64,000 bases of DNA from Cupriavidus metallidurans CH34 (GCF_000196015.1 NC_007973.1:930001-994000), one strand, 5' to 3'. Positions 43,599 through 53,289 are shown, counted from the first letter of the stretch. A program made the numbers and translations. Notes: generated by a model from the sequence alone, not told the origin.

Positions 43599-44939
43599 TC
43601 AGGCGGCGACCGGGCTAGTGGCTTCGCCCATGATGTAGACGTTCTCGATGACCCGGTCGTCGCCAAGCATCGCGAACGCGAACAACTGCTCTTCAAGCGT
43701 TTCCGAGCGGCTGCTGCGGCGGGAAATCAGCGGGGTGGCGTCCGGGTCCAGCACGACGAAGTCGGCCTCGCAGCCCACTTCGAAGCTGCCGATCCGGTCC
43801 TGCCAGCCGAGCGCCTCCGCAGCGGCGCGCGTGGCCAGGTAGAACATGCGTAGTGCCGTCAGGTGGTAGCCGCCCATCCGCGCCACCTTGTGCGCCGCGT
43901 TCATGGTGCGGAACATCGAGAACGACGTGCCGCCGCCAACGTCCGTCGCCAGCGTGACGTTCAGGCGATTCGCATCCGACTGGTGGAAGTCGTAGAAGCC
44001 GCTGCCCAGGAACAGGTTCGACGTGGGGCAGTGAGCCACGGCCGCGCCGCTGTCGGCCAGACGGCGGCGGTCATCCTCGTCGAGGTAGATCGCGTGGCCG
44101 TAGAACGCGCCCGGGCGCAGGAGCTTGTAGCGGTCGTACACGTCCAGGTAGCTGCGCGCATCGGGGAACAGCTCGGCCACCCATTTCACCTCGTCGCGGT
44201 TTTCCGCCACGTGGGTCTGGATGAAGACGTCGCTGTGGGCCTTCGCCAACTCGCCGCAGGCTTCCAATTGAGCCTCGGTGGAAGTCGGTGCGAAACGCGG
44301 CGTGATCGCGTAGGCCAGGCGATCGACGTTGTGCCATTTCGAGATCAGGTCGGCCGATTCACGCGCGCCGCTCTCGGCTGTATCGCGCAGGAAGTCCGGG
44401 CAGTTGCGATCCATCAGCACCTTGCCGGTGATCATCCGCATGTGGCGTTGCTGGCTGGCGGCGAACAGTGCGTCGGCCGATGCCGCGTGCACGGTGCTCC
44501 AGACCATTGCGGTGGTCGTGCCGTTGCGCAGCAGTTCGTCGGTGAAGAAATCGGCGACGGCCCGTGCATAGGCGGGGTCGCTGAAGCGGCGCTCCTCGGG
44601 GAACGTGTAGGTGTCCAGCCAGTGCAGCAGGCCCGGCGACGGCGACGCGATGATGTCGGTCTGCGGGTAGTGGATGTGCGTGTCGATGAACCCGGGCACG
44701 ATCAGCTTGCCGCGATGGTCGACGACTTCGGCGCCTTGCGGGATATCGCGTGACAGGTCCGCGTAATTGCCGACTGCGGCGATGCGGCCGGCCTTCACGA
44801 TCATGAGGCCGTCTTCCCAATACTGATAGGCGTCGTCGTGAAACTGCGGGTCACGCAGGAAGTGCAGGATACGGCCGCGGATTGCGCGGGTCACGGCGTT
44901 GTCGGCGCCAGATGCAGGGGAAGTCGTCGTCATCTTCAT
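43599..44939 (-). CDS. guaD: Guanine deaminase
   Basis: The 446-residue zinc amidohydrolase converts guanine to xanthine. It has the PGFIDTHIHYPQ metal-binding block, the YAITPRFAPT segment with the zinc His region, and the C-terminal HCPTSNLFLGSG and DVGGGTS motifs. It is last in the minus-strand run xdhA-xdhB-xdhC-adenine deaminase-guaD. Confidence 0.95.
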   Translation of the reverse strand: MKMTTTSPASGADNAVTRAIRGRILHFLRDPQFHDDAYQYWEDGLMIVKAGRIAAVGNYADLSRDIPQGAEVVDHRGKLIVPGFIDTHIHYPQTDIIASPSPGLLHWLDTYTFPEERRFSDPAYARAVADFFTDELLRNGTTTAMVWSTVHAASADALFAASQQRHMRMITGKVLMDRNCPDFLRDTAESGARESADLISKWHNVDRLAYAITPRFAPTSTEAQLEACGELAKAHSDVFIQTHVAENRDEVKWVAELFPDARSYLDVYDRYKLLRPGAFYGHAIYLDEDDRRRLADSGAAVAHCPTSNLFLGSGFYDFHQSDANRLNVTLATDVGGGTSFSMFRTMNAAHKVARMGGYHLTALRMFYLATRAAAEALGWQDRIGSFEVGCEADFVVLDPDATPLISRRSSRSETLEEQLFAFAMLGDDRVIENVYIMGEATSPVAA

Positions 44940-45016
44940 GTCTTCGGGGCGGCCGGTGCCTCGCCCGTTCGGTATTGCAACGGGCGAAGCATCCAGCGTT
45001 CTTGGAATGCGCCCGG

Positions 45017-46081
45017 TCAGGTCGTGGTTGTCACGTTGGCCGTCGCGGGCGGGGATGCGGGCGTGGCCGACCAGAAGTGGTCGACTTCAGCCAGGAATTC
45101 GGCCTTCTGCACGTCCGGCAGGAAGGCCGCTTCAAAACTGTTGCGTGCGAGCTTGTGGGCATCGGCCGCATCGAGCGGGAGTGCGTCGAACGATGCCTCC
45201 CAGTTCGCATTCATATAGCCGCCAAAATAGGCGGGGTCGTCCGAATGGAGCGTCACGGCCACACCGGCGTCGAGCAGACGCTTCATCGGGTGATCGCGCA
45301 GGTCGGGGTGGACCATCAGCTTCTGGTTCGACAGCGGGCAAACGGTCAGCGCCACGCGTTCACGTGCCAGGCGCTGCACCAGCGCCTCGTCCTCGATCGC
45401 GCGCACGCCGTGGTCGATCCGCTCGACCTTGAGGATGTCCAGTGCATCGGTCACGTACTGCGGCGGGCCTTCCTCGCCAGCGTGCGCCACCAGATGCAGG
45501 CCGAGTTCCTTCGCGCGGGCAAACACGCGCGCGAACTTCTCGGGCGGGTTGCCGCGTTCCGAAGAATCCAGTCCCACGCCGACAAAGCGGTCGCGATAGG
45601 GCAGTGCCGCCTCCAGCGTGGCCAGCGCATCCTCCTCAGACAGGTGGCGCAGGAAGCAGAGGATCATGCTGCTCGAAAAATCGTACTCGGTGCGTGCCTG
45701 AGCCAGTGCGTCGGCGATGCCGTCGATCACCGTGCCCATCGGCACACCACGCGCGGTGTGGGTCTGCGGGTCGAAGAAGATCTCGGCATGGCGGACGTTG
45801 TCGGCGGCGGCGCGCTTGACGTAGTCCATCGTCATGTCGAAGAAATCTTCTTCGGTCAGCAGCACGCTGGCGCCGGCGTAGTAGATGTCCAGAAACGATT
45901 GCAGGTCCGTGAAGGCGTACGCGGCGCGTAGCGCTTCCACGTCCGGATAGGCCAGCTTGACGTTGTTGCGCTGGGCCAGCCTGAAGATGCGCTCGGGTTC
46001 GAGCGTGCCTTCGATATGCACGTGCAGTTCGGCCTTGGGGGTACGGCGGATCTTGTCCGCCAGCGCGGCATCGATGGTCAT
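45017..46081 (-). CDS. Adenine-deaminase-type enzyme (adenosine deaminase family)
   Basis: This 354-residue amidohydrolase has HVHIEGTLEPE at the metal site (about residue 20), FFDPQTHTARG, HAGEEGPPQYV, ERIDHGVRAIED and HSDDPAYFGGYM. It is very similar by eye to Pseudomonas aeruginosa PA0148, an enzyme shown to deaminate adenine; the usual annotation adenosine deaminase may be wrong. It yields hypoxanthine for XdhAB. Located between guaD and xdhC on the same strand. Confidence 0.85.
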   Translation of the reverse strand: MTIDAALADKIRRTPKAELHVHIEGTLEPERIFRLAQRNNVKLAYPDVEALRAAYAFTDLQSFLDIYYAGASVLLTEEDFFDMTMDYVKRAAADNVRHAEIFFDPQTHTARGVPMGTVIDGIADALAQARTEYDFSSSMILCFLRHLSEEDALATLEAALPYRDRFVGVGLDSSERGNPPEKFARVFARAKELGLHLVAHAGEEGPPQYVTDALDILKVERIDHGVRAIEDEALVQRLARERVALTVCPLSNQKLMVHPDLRDHPMKRLLDAGVAVTLHSDDPAYFGGYMNANWEASFDALPLDAADAHKLARNSFEAAFLPDVQKAEFLAEVDHFWSATPASPPATANVTTTT

Positions 46082-46125
46082 GGGGCCTCTTGTCTTATGG
46101 CGGCAGCCGGATCACGGCTGCCCAG

Positions 46126-47121
46126 TTACGGATGCACCGCCTCCCGCCGGCTGGCGGCCAGCGCGGCTGCGCGCTGGTCGCGGACCTGGAGCAGTTGGGC
46201 GACGATGGCTACCGCAATCATAGCCGGTGCCTTGTCCGTGATGCCGGAGACCCCCATGGGACATGTCATTTCCGGAAAGCGCGCGGCGTCGATGCCGTGC
46301 TCGGCCATCCGGTGTTCGAACTTCGCGCGCTTGGTCTTCGAGCCGATCAGGCCGAAGTAAGCGAAATCGGTGCGGCGGAAGATCCGCTCGCAGAGGGTCT
46401 GGTCGAGCGCATGGCTGTGCGTCATGACCAGGAAATAGCTGCCTGCCGGGGCCTGGTCGACCACGGCTTCTGCCGTATCGGTCGCTTCGGCCTCGACGTT
46501 CTCGGGCAGGCCGGCTGGGAAGAGTGTGTCGCGTTCGTCGACCCAGTGCACGCGGCAGGGCAGCGTGGCCAGCACTTTGACCAGCGCGTGGCCGACATGC
46601 CCTGCGCCAAACAGCACGATGTGCATGTCGTTCGGCACCAGCGTGTCGATCCAGCTGTCGTCGGCAAGCTGCACCGACGGCAACAGGTCGCGGCTGGCTT
46701 CCGTGCGAACCGCTCCGGTCACCGGTACATGCCGCGCGAGTGCCTTGCCGGTCGCGAAGGCCGATTCCACCGCGTCGAGCCAGGCCAGATCGTCATGGGT
46801 CAGTACTTCAAACGCCAGGCGCACGACGCCGCCGCAGCATTGACCCAATGCGGGCCCAAGCGGAATACGCTCGATGCGGCGCTGCTCCCCGTTTTCGCCC
46901 TTTGCGATCATCTCTCGGGCGATGTCCATGCCGCGCCACTCCAGGTGGCCGCCGCCGATCGTGCCAACAAGGTCGTCGGCCGTCACCAGCATGCGGATGC
47001 CCGCCTCGCGCGGCGCGGAACCCTTGACTTCGACGATGGTGACCATCGCCACGGGCACGCCGGCGCGCACCCAGCGGGTGGCGTCGGCGAAGCGGAACGG
47101 TTTGAGGGGGGCGTCCTGCAT
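46126..47121 (-). CDS. xdhC: Xanthine dehydrogenase accessory protein XdhC
   Basis: A 331-residue chaperone starting at 47121 (the open frame continues upstream without a site). The N-terminal XdhC/CoxI domain has the VEVKGSAPREAG segment, GTIGGGHLEW and the GQCCGG Cys motif. The C-terminal NAD-binding-like domain has FGAGHVGHALV. It binds and sulphurates the molybdenum cofactor and inserts it into XdhB. The gap to xdhB is 19 bases. Confidence 0.95.
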   Translation of the reverse strand: MQDAPLKPFRFADATRWVRAGVPVAMVTIVEVKGSAPREAGIRMLVTADDLVGTIGGGHLEWRGMDIAREMIAKGENGEQRRIERIPLGPALGQCCGGVVRLAFEVLTHDDLAWLDAVESAFATGKALARHVPVTGAVRTEASRDLLPSVQLADDSWIDTLVPNDMHIVLFGAGHVGHALVKVLATLPCRVHWVDERDTLFPAGLPENVEAEATDTAEAVVDQAPAGSYFLVMTHSHALDQTLCERIFRRTDFAYFGLIGSKTKRAKFEHRMAEHGIDAARFPEMTCPMGVSGITDKAPAMIAVAIVAQLLQVRDQRAAALAASRREAVHP

Positions 47122-47140
47122 GATCGGTCCTGGTATTGCG

Positions 47141-49492
47141 TCAGGCGGAAACCACGGCGGCCTGCACGGCCTCCACGGCGTCGAGGATCGCTTCGCTGGT
47201 GGCGGGCGCGCGCAGCGGCGGGTTGACCTTGTAGTCGCCCACCGCAGCAATCGCATCGCGGATCGCGAAGAACACCGAGAACGGCAGCAGTAGCGGTGGC
47301 TCGCCAACGGCCTTCGAGCGATGGATGCTGTCCTCGACGTTTCGGTTCTGGAACAGCCGCACGTTGAACTCTTCAGGGCAGTCGTTGATCGTCGGAATCT
47401 TGTAGGTCGAGGGCGCGTGCGTCATCAGCTTGCCGTTCTGGTTCCACCACAGTTCCTCTGTGGTCAGCCAGCCCATGCCCTGGATGAACGCGCCTTCCAC
47501 CTGGCCGATATCGATGGCCGGGTTCAGCGACTTGCCGGCGTCGTGCAATGCATCGGCACGCAGCAGCTTCCATTCGCCGGTGAGCGTATCGACCAGCACT
47601 TCCGAGCACGCTGCGCCGTAGGCGTAGTAATAGAACGGGCGGCCCTGCAGCGCCTTCTGGTCCCAGTGCAGCTTGGGCGTGGTGTAGAAACCATCGGACC
47701 ACAGTTGCACGCGGGCCACGTAGGCTTCGCGGGCAAGATCACCGAACGACTGGCGCAGCTCGCCAGCCACCACGAGGTCGTCGCCGAAGCGCACGTCTTC
47801 GACGGGCACGCCGGCCTTGCGGGCGGCGAACGCGGCCAGCCGCTCGCGGATCTGGCGGGCGGCGTCCTGCGCGGCCTTGCCGTTCAGGTCGGCGCCGGTC
47901 GATGCGGCGGTTGCGGACGTGTTGGCTACCTTGCTGGTGTCCGTAGCGGTCACGCGCACACGTTCCATGCGGATGCCGAGTTCGTGCGCCACGACCATCG
48001 CCACCTTGGTGTTCAGGCCCTGGCCCATTTCCGTGCCACCGTGGTTCACGAGCACCGAACCGTCGTTGTAGACGTGCACGAGCGCGCCGGCCTGGTTGTA
48101 GTGGGCCACGTTGAACGAGATGCCGAACTTGACCGGCGTGATGGCGATCCCTTTCTTGAGGATCGGGCTGGTCTCGTTGAACGCGCGCGTGGCGGCGCGG
48201 CGGGCCTTGTATTCGCTCGACGCCACGAGTTCGTCGATCAGCTCGTGGATGACGTTGTCTTCGACGGTCTGGCCATACGGCGTGACGTTGTTGTCCGTCT
48301 TGCCGTAGAAGTTGGCGCGGCGCACGTCGAGCGAATCCTTGCCCACGTTGCGCGCGATGTTGTCGAGGATGTACTCCACGGCGAACGCGCCTTGCGGGCC
48401 ACCGAAGCCGCGGAACGCGGTGTTGCTCTGCGTGTTGGTCTTGCCGCAGTAGCCGTCGATCTGCACGTTCGGCAGCCAGTAGGCATTGTCGAAGTGACAG
48501 ATCGCGCGCGTCATGACCGGACCCGACAGGTCGGCCGAGAAGCCCGCGCGAGACACCATCTCCACGCGCACGCCTTCGATGCGGCCGGCGTCATCGTGGC
48601 CGACATCGAAGTCGAACACGAAGTCGTGACGCTTGCCGGTGATCATCATGTCGTCGTCGCGGTCCGGGCGCAGCTTGACCGGACACAGCAGCTTCCACGC
48701 GGCCAGCGACGCGCAGCAGGCGAACATGGCTGATTGCGATTCCTTGCCGCCGAAGCCACCGCCCATGCGGCGGCACTCCACCAGCACCTGATGCGCGTGC
48801 CAGCCGAGCATGTGGGCCACGTGATGCTGCATTTCGGTCGGGTGTTGCGTCGAACACCAGACGTGCATGCCGTCATTCTCGCGCGGCACAGCGTAGGCGA
48901 TCTGGCCTTCCAGATAGAACTGCTCCTGACCGCCCAGGTGGATCTTGCCGGCGTCGCGGTGGATGGCCGCGTCGATGTGGCGGGCAGGTTCGCCGCGCTT
49001 CAGGTGCATCGGCGGCAGCACATAGCTGCCTGCGGCGTGCGCGGCCTCGGGCGACAGCACGGGGGGCAGGTCTTCGTACTCGATGTCGGCCAGACGGGCG
49101 GCGCGGCGTGCCGCGTCATGCGACGTCGCTACCACGATGAAGATCGGCTGACCGATGAACTGAACGACGTCTTTCACCAGGATCGGGTCGTCATGGATGA
49201 TCGGGCCGCATTCGTTGGCGCCAGGAATGTCGTCGACGGTCAGCACCGACACTACGCCGGGCGCCTTGCGCACGCGTTCGAGACCGACCGACTTCAGGCG
49301 CGCATGGGCGCGCGCGCTCATGCCGAGCGCGGCGTGCAGCGTGCCGGCCAGCTCGGGAATGTCGTCGGTATAGGTGGCGGTGCCTGCCACGTGCAGGTGG
49401 GCCGATTCATGCGGGCGCGAGATGCCCACTTGCGGCGCCGATTCGGCGGCGACGCTGGCGTCGAGCAGGAAAGGTTCGGTTTGCTTGTTCAT
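47141..49492 (-). CDS. xdhB: Xanthine dehydrogenase molybdopterin subunit XdhB
   Basis: This 783-residue catalytic subunit oxidises hypoxanthine to xanthine and urate. The N-terminal a/b hammerhead domain, the QEQFYLE and GGGFGGKESQ motifs, and the FRGFGGPQG segment are typical of bacterial XdhB. GAGGAG precedes the ATG. Gap to xdhA is 11 bases. Confidence 0.96.
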   Translation of the reverse strand: MNKQTEPFLLDASVAAESAPQVGISRPHESAHLHVAGTATYTDDIPELAGTLHAALGMSARAHARLKSVGLERVRKAPGVVSVLTVDDIPGANECGPIIHDDPILVKDVVQFIGQPIFIVVATSHDAARRAARLADIEYEDLPPVLSPEAAHAAGSYVLPPMHLKRGEPARHIDAAIHRDAGKIHLGGQEQFYLEGQIAYAVPRENDGMHVWCSTQHPTEMQHHVAHMLGWHAHQVLVECRRMGGGFGGKESQSAMFACCASLAAWKLLCPVKLRPDRDDDMMITGKRHDFVFDFDVGHDDAGRIEGVRVEMVSRAGFSADLSGPVMTRAICHFDNAYWLPNVQIDGYCGKTNTQSNTAFRGFGGPQGAFAVEYILDNIARNVGKDSLDVRRANFYGKTDNNVTPYGQTVEDNVIHELIDELVASSEYKARRAATRAFNETSPILKKGIAITPVKFGISFNVAHYNQAGALVHVYNDGSVLVNHGGTEMGQGLNTKVAMVVAHELGIRMERVRVTATDTSKVANTSATAASTGADLNGKAAQDAARQIRERLAAFAARKAGVPVEDVRFGDDLVVAGELRQSFGDLAREAYVARVQLWSDGFYTTPKLHWDQKALQGRPFYYYAYGAACSEVLVDTLTGEWKLLRADALHDAGKSLNPAIDIGQVEGAFIQGMGWLTTEELWWNQNGKLMTHAPSTYKIPTINDCPEEFNVRLFQNRNVEDSIHRSKAVGEPPLLLPFSVFFAIRDAIAAVGDYKVNPPLRAPATSEAILDAVEAVQAAVVSA

Positions 49493-49503
49493 GCAGGCTC
49501 TCC

Positions 49504-51000
49504 TCAGGCGCTCACGGTTTCACCGGCGCCGATGGCGCGGACGTTGACCATGGCGGCGGGCAACGCGCTGTCGCGTGTCTCCAGCCAGAAGCGATAGAGC
49601 AGGTTGGCGGCGCCCCGGCTGCGATAGTCGGCAGTGGCGCGCATATCGGTCAGTGGCGTGTAGTCCTGGCCCAGCGCCGCCATGCCGGCGCGCGCGGTGG
49701 CCTCGTTCCAGGGTTTGCCGGTCAGCGCATCCTCTGCCAGCACGGCCCGCTTCGGGGTGGCGGCCATGCCGCCGAAGGCGATGCATGCCGCCGTGACTAT
49801 GCCGTTCTCGACCGTGATGCCAAACGCGGCGCACACGGCGGAGATATCCTCGTCAAAGCGCTTGGACAGCTTGTACGTGCGGAAATGCTGCGGCCCTTGC
49901 ACCGGCACGCGCAGTCCGGCGACGAATTCGCCTTCGACCATGGCCGTCTTCTGGTAGGCCAGGTACAGGTCCTCGAGCGGCATCACGCGGCGGACGTCGC
50001 CACGTTGCAGCACGACTTGCGTGCCCAGGGCAATCAGCGCCGGCATCGAGTCACCGATCGGCGAGCCGTTGGCAATGTTGCCGCCCAGCGTGCCGGCATT
50101 GCGGATCGGCAGGGAAGCAAAGCGCTTCCACAGTTCCTCGAGCTCCGGATGGGCGGTGTTCAGCGCGGCATAGGCTTTTTCCAGCGTCACGGCGGCGCCG
50201 ATTTCGATGAAGCCGTCGTGCTCGGCGATCTGGTTCAGATCTTCCACCTGACCGACGTAGAGCAGGTTGCCCAGTTCGCGGAACTGCTTGGTTACCCACA
50301 GGCCGACGTCCGTGCTGCCGGCCAGGATGCGGATGTTCGGCTCGGCGGCCTTGATCGCGCCGAATTCGGCGGCCGTGCGCGGGGCGTAGAAATGCTGGCC
50401 GCGCGCGTTGTAGTGGAACGTCTCGCCGCGCTTCAGGTTGCGCAGCGTGTCGGCGATCTGGCGGGGGTCGATGCGGTCGGCCTGCGGCGCGGGCAGGGCC
50501 ATCATGCGCTGGCCGGCGTCGATGATCGGGCGATAGCCGGTGCAGCGGCAAAGGTTGCCGGTCAGGGCGTCGCAGATGGTCTGGCGCGGGGGCGGCTCGC
50601 CACCCGGGGTGTGCTGCTGGTACAGCGCCCACAGCGACATCACGAAGCCGGGGGTGCAGAAACCGCATTGCGAACCGTGGCACTCGACCATGGCTTCCTG
50701 CACGGGGTGCAGCGCACCATCTGCCTGACGCAGGTCTTCGACCGTGATCAGGGCCTTGCCGTCGAGCGTGGGCAGGAACTGGATGCAGGCGTTGACGGCC
50801 TTGAACTCGACGTCGCCGCTGTCCTGCAACTCGCCGATCACGACGGTGCAGGCGCCGCAGTCGCCTTCGGCGCAGCCTTCCTTGGTACCGGTGCAGCGGA
50901 CATCTTCGCGCAGGTACTGCAGCAGGGTGCGCGTCACGGGGGCGTCAGATACTTCCTGGACCTGGCCGCGGTGGTAGAAGCGGATGGTTTGCGTCTCCAT
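49504..51000 (-). CDS. xdhA: Xanthine dehydrogenase FeS/FAD subunit XdhA
   Basis: A 498-residue fusion of two 2Fe-2S domains and an FAD-binding domain. The iron-sulphur motifs are GCAEGDCGACTVV (about 45), CGFCTPGF (about 115) and CRCTGYRPI (about 150). The FAD domain (about 190-370) has ILAGSTDVGLWVTK and LGGNIANGSPIGDS. It passes electrons to NAD. First gene of the xdhABC-ade-guaD run, divergent from a LysR regulator. Confidence 0.96.
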   Translation of the reverse strand: METQTIRFYHRGQVQEVSDAPVTRTLLQYLREDVRCTGTKEGCAEGDCGACTVVIGELQDSGDVEFKAVNACIQFLPTLDGKALITVEDLRQADGALHPVQEAMVECHGSQCGFCTPGFVMSLWALYQQHTPGGEPPPRQTICDALTGNLCRCTGYRPIIDAGQRMMALPAPQADRIDPRQIADTLRNLKRGETFHYNARGQHFYAPRTAAEFGAIKAAEPNIRILAGSTDVGLWVTKQFRELGNLLYVGQVEDLNQIAEHDGFIEIGAAVTLEKAYAALNTAHPELEELWKRFASLPIRNAGTLGGNIANGSPIGDSMPALIALGTQVVLQRGDVRRVMPLEDLYLAYQKTAMVEGEFVAGLRVPVQGPQHFRTYKLSKRFDEDISAVCAAFGITVENGIVTAACIAFGGMAATPKRAVLAEDALTGKPWNEATARAGMAALGQDYTPLTDMRATADYRSRGAANLLYRFWLETRDSALPAAMVNVRAIGAGETVSA

Positions 51001-51140
51001 GATCTTCTCTCTTTCGGGGATGGCGGAAACATAGCACTGGCCCTTTGACGCAATATTCGGCCCATGTGATATGCCCCATCAACGCGCGCATCCGGCGGCG
51101 GCCCGGCCGGAGCCGCGCCAGTCCACGGGCCGTCTGGCGG

Positions 51141-51174
51141 CGATCTACGGGTCTTCCCGTAGATCGTCCGGACG
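51141..51174. promoter_or_regulatory. Palindrome in the xdhA-lysR gap
   Basis: CGATCTACGGG-TCTT-CCCGTAGATCG is an 11-bp perfect inverted repeat (51141-51166), overlapping a second palindrome, CGTCCGGACG (51165-51174). It lies in the divergent promoter region and may be a LysR operator, or an RNA hairpin in the lysR leader. Confidence 0.5.
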
Positions 51175-51277
51175 GTGTGCCGGATTTGACCGTTTCGGGG
51201 GTGGCTGTCTTACACTATGCGCCGTTCCCATCCCCCACGCCACCCACGCCAAGCCATATGGCGGGCTGGCACCTGCC

Positions 51278-52228
51278 ATGCACGGACGCGACCATCTCGA
51301 TACATATCTACTGCGGGTGCTTCACACACTGCTGACTGAGCAGAGCGTGACACGTACCGCCGTGCGCCTCGGCCAGTCGCAGCCCGCCATCAGCAACACG
51401 CTCAAGCGGCTGCGCGAGATCACCGGGGACGCCATTCTGGTGCGCGGCAAGAGCGGCATGGTGCCCACCGAGCGCGGCCGCGAACTGCTGCTGCTGGCCG
51501 AGCAGAGTCTGGCCGCGATGGATCGCATCGCCCGCCCCCCGCAGCAGTTCGATCCCGCCACCACCACGCGGACGTTCCACCTTGGGGCGCCCGACTATCT
51601 TGACGCGTTCTTCCTGCCGAATATCGTCGAGCGCGTGCGGCGGCTTGCGCCGGGCGCGAAGCTGTTCGTCCACCCGATGACGCAGTCGACCGACTTTCTG
51701 GATGCGCTGGAGCAGGGCCATCTCGATATCGTGGTCGGCAACTGGCTGTCGCCGCCCGAGCATCTGCATATCTCGCCGCTGTTCGATGACGAGGTCGTCT
51801 GTATGCTCGGCGCGCAGCACCCGCTGGCGCGTCACGGGCTGACGCTGCGCCACTACCTGGAAATGCCGCATCTGGCGCCGGCGCCGTATGCGTCGATGCA
51901 GCGCAGCATGATCGACCAGGCGCTGGCGGAGCAGGGCTACAAGCGGAATATTCAGGTCACGCTGCCGTACTTCGGGCTGGTGCCCTACGTGCTGATGAAG
52001 ACGGACATGGTGTTCACCACGGGCCGGCAGTTTGCCGCGCATTACGCGCAGTACCTGCCGATCCGCATGGTGCCGTCACCGGTGCAGTTCCCGCGCATGC
52101 GCTTCTACCAGCTCTGGCACGAGCGTTGCCATGCGGCGCCGGACGTGATGTGGATGCGGCGGATGATTGCCGAGGTCGCGACGGATCTGCCACAGCTTCC
52201 ACGGCTGGAGGCCACCGGGGCGGGCTGA
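51278..52228 (+). CDS. LysR-family transcriptional regulator
   Basis: This 316-residue LTTR starts at ATG 51278, matching the usual N-terminus (HLDTYLLRVLHTLLTEQSVTRTAVRLGQSQPAISNTLKRLRE). The effector-binding domain (about 95-300) is typical (LGAPDYLDAFF, IVVGNWL). It is divergent from xdhA, so it is the likely regulator of xdhABC, similar to the HpxR role in Klebsiella purine genes. The actual ligand is unknown. Confidence 0.92.
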   Translation: MHGRDHLDTYLLRVLHTLLTEQSVTRTAVRLGQSQPAISNTLKRLREITGDAILVRGKSGMVPTERGRELLLLAEQSLAAMDRIARPPQQFDPATTTRTFHLGAPDYLDAFFLPNIVERVRRLAPGAKLFVHPMTQSTDFLDALEQGHLDIVVGNWLSPPEHLHISPLFDDEVVCMLGAQHPLARHGLTLRHYLEMPHLAPAPYASMQRSMIDQALAEQGYKRNIQVTLPYFGLVPYVLMKTDMVFTTGRQFAAHYAQYLPIRMVPSPVQFPRMRFYQLWHERCHAAPDVMWMRRMIAEVATDLPQLPRLEATGAG

Positions 52229-52292
52229 GTCCGGCGCCCCCGTGGTTATGCCGGGACTTCCGCGCCGTCCCGGCTTCGGTTGCGTCGCCTGG

Positions 52293-53147
52293 TTACTTTG
52301 CCTTGTAGTCGGGGAAGAAGAGTTGTTCGCCCTCGACCTTGTAGCTGGCAATCGCGTCCTGGCCTTCCTTCGACGTGACCCATTCGACGAACTTCATCGC
52401 GTCGGCGTAGTTGATGCCGGGGTGCTTGGCCGGATTCACGGCGATCACGCCGTACGGATTGAACATCTGCGGGTCGCCCTGTAGCACGATGGCCAGGCCG
52501 GTCTTCGCTCGATAGGCGCCGTAGGTGGCCCGGTCGGACAGCGTGTAGCCCGGGAGCTGGGCGGCCATCGTCAGCACTTCGCCCATGCCGAGCCCGGCGC
52601 TGACGTACCACGGCTGGCCCTTGGGCTCGATGCCAGCCTTCTTCCAGTAGTCCTTCTCCATCACGTCGGTGCCGGAATTGTCGCCGCGCGAGATGAACTT
52701 GCTGCCGCTGCCAGCCAGCCTCTTGAATCCGGCGATGACGTCCTTCCCGCCCTTCAGGTTGGCCGGATCGTTCGCGGGGCCGACGACGATGAAGTCGTTG
52801 TACATCACGTCCCGACGGTTGACGCCATAGCCGGCCGCGACGAATTCGTCTTCCATCTTGCGTGCGTGCACCAGCAGCACGTCCACGTCGCCCATCTCGC
52901 CCATCTTCATGGCCTTGCCCGAGCCGACGGCGATCACCTTCATGTTGATGCCGGTTTTCTGCTCGAACTTCGGCAGCAGGTACTTGAGCAGCCCGGAATT
53001 CTCGGTGCTCGTGGTCGTGGCCATTTTCAGGTCGGCGGCATTCGCTGTGCCATATGCTGTGGAGAGCACAACGAATGCCAGCGCGGCCGTGATGGCGGGT
53101 GAGGTGCGAAGCCGGCGGATCGGGTGGGGAAGACGGCGATCAGACAT
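52293..53147 (-). CDS. tupA: TupA-type tungstate-binding periplasmic protein
   Basis: A 284-residue exported solute-binding protein; the ATG at 53147 follows AAGGA. The signal peptide ends ANA, then ADLKMATTTSTENSGLL, with the TTTST oxyanion motif of TupA. The KFISRGDNSGTDVME and NPYGVIAVNP blocks are also TupA-like. It binds tungstate (or molybdate) for import. No permease or ATPase gene is adjacent, so it is an orphan binding protein here. It is convergent with the LysR gene and divergent from an HTH/PBP regulator. Confidence 0.88.
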   Translation of the reverse strand: MSDRRLPHPIRRLRTSPAITAALAFVVLSTAYGTANAADLKMATTTSTENSGLLKYLLPKFEQKTGINMKVIAVGSGKAMKMGEMGDVDVLLVHARKMEDEFVAAGYGVNRRDVMYNDFIVVGPANDPANLKGGKDVIAGFKRLAGSGSKFISRGDNSGTDVMEKDYWKKAGIEPKGQPWYVSAGLGMGEVLTMAAQLPGYTLSDRATYGAYRAKTGLAIVLQGDPQMFNPYGVIAVNPAKHPGINYADAMKFVEWVTSKEGQDAIASYKVEGEQLFFPDYKAK

Positions 53148-53165
53148 GTGCAATTCCTTCTCTTA

Positions 53166-53179
53166 TGTTTTTGGAAACA
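53166..53179. promoter_or_regulatory. Palindrome near the tupA start
   Basis: TGTTT-TTGG-AAACA is a perfect 5-bp inverted repeat 18 bases upstream of tupA. A second dyad, ATATG (53272-53276) and CATAT (53287-53291), overlaps the ATG of the divergent regulator. Together they are candidate operators for the divergent pair. Confidence 0.45.
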
Positions 53180-53289
53180 CAATTGCCATAGCGACGATGC
53201 TTCATGGAGAATGCGCGAATCGTCGTGGAAACCGAGGCACACGATTGTCGATGAGCCTGTAGACCTCGTAAATATGCAAGGCGAAACAT

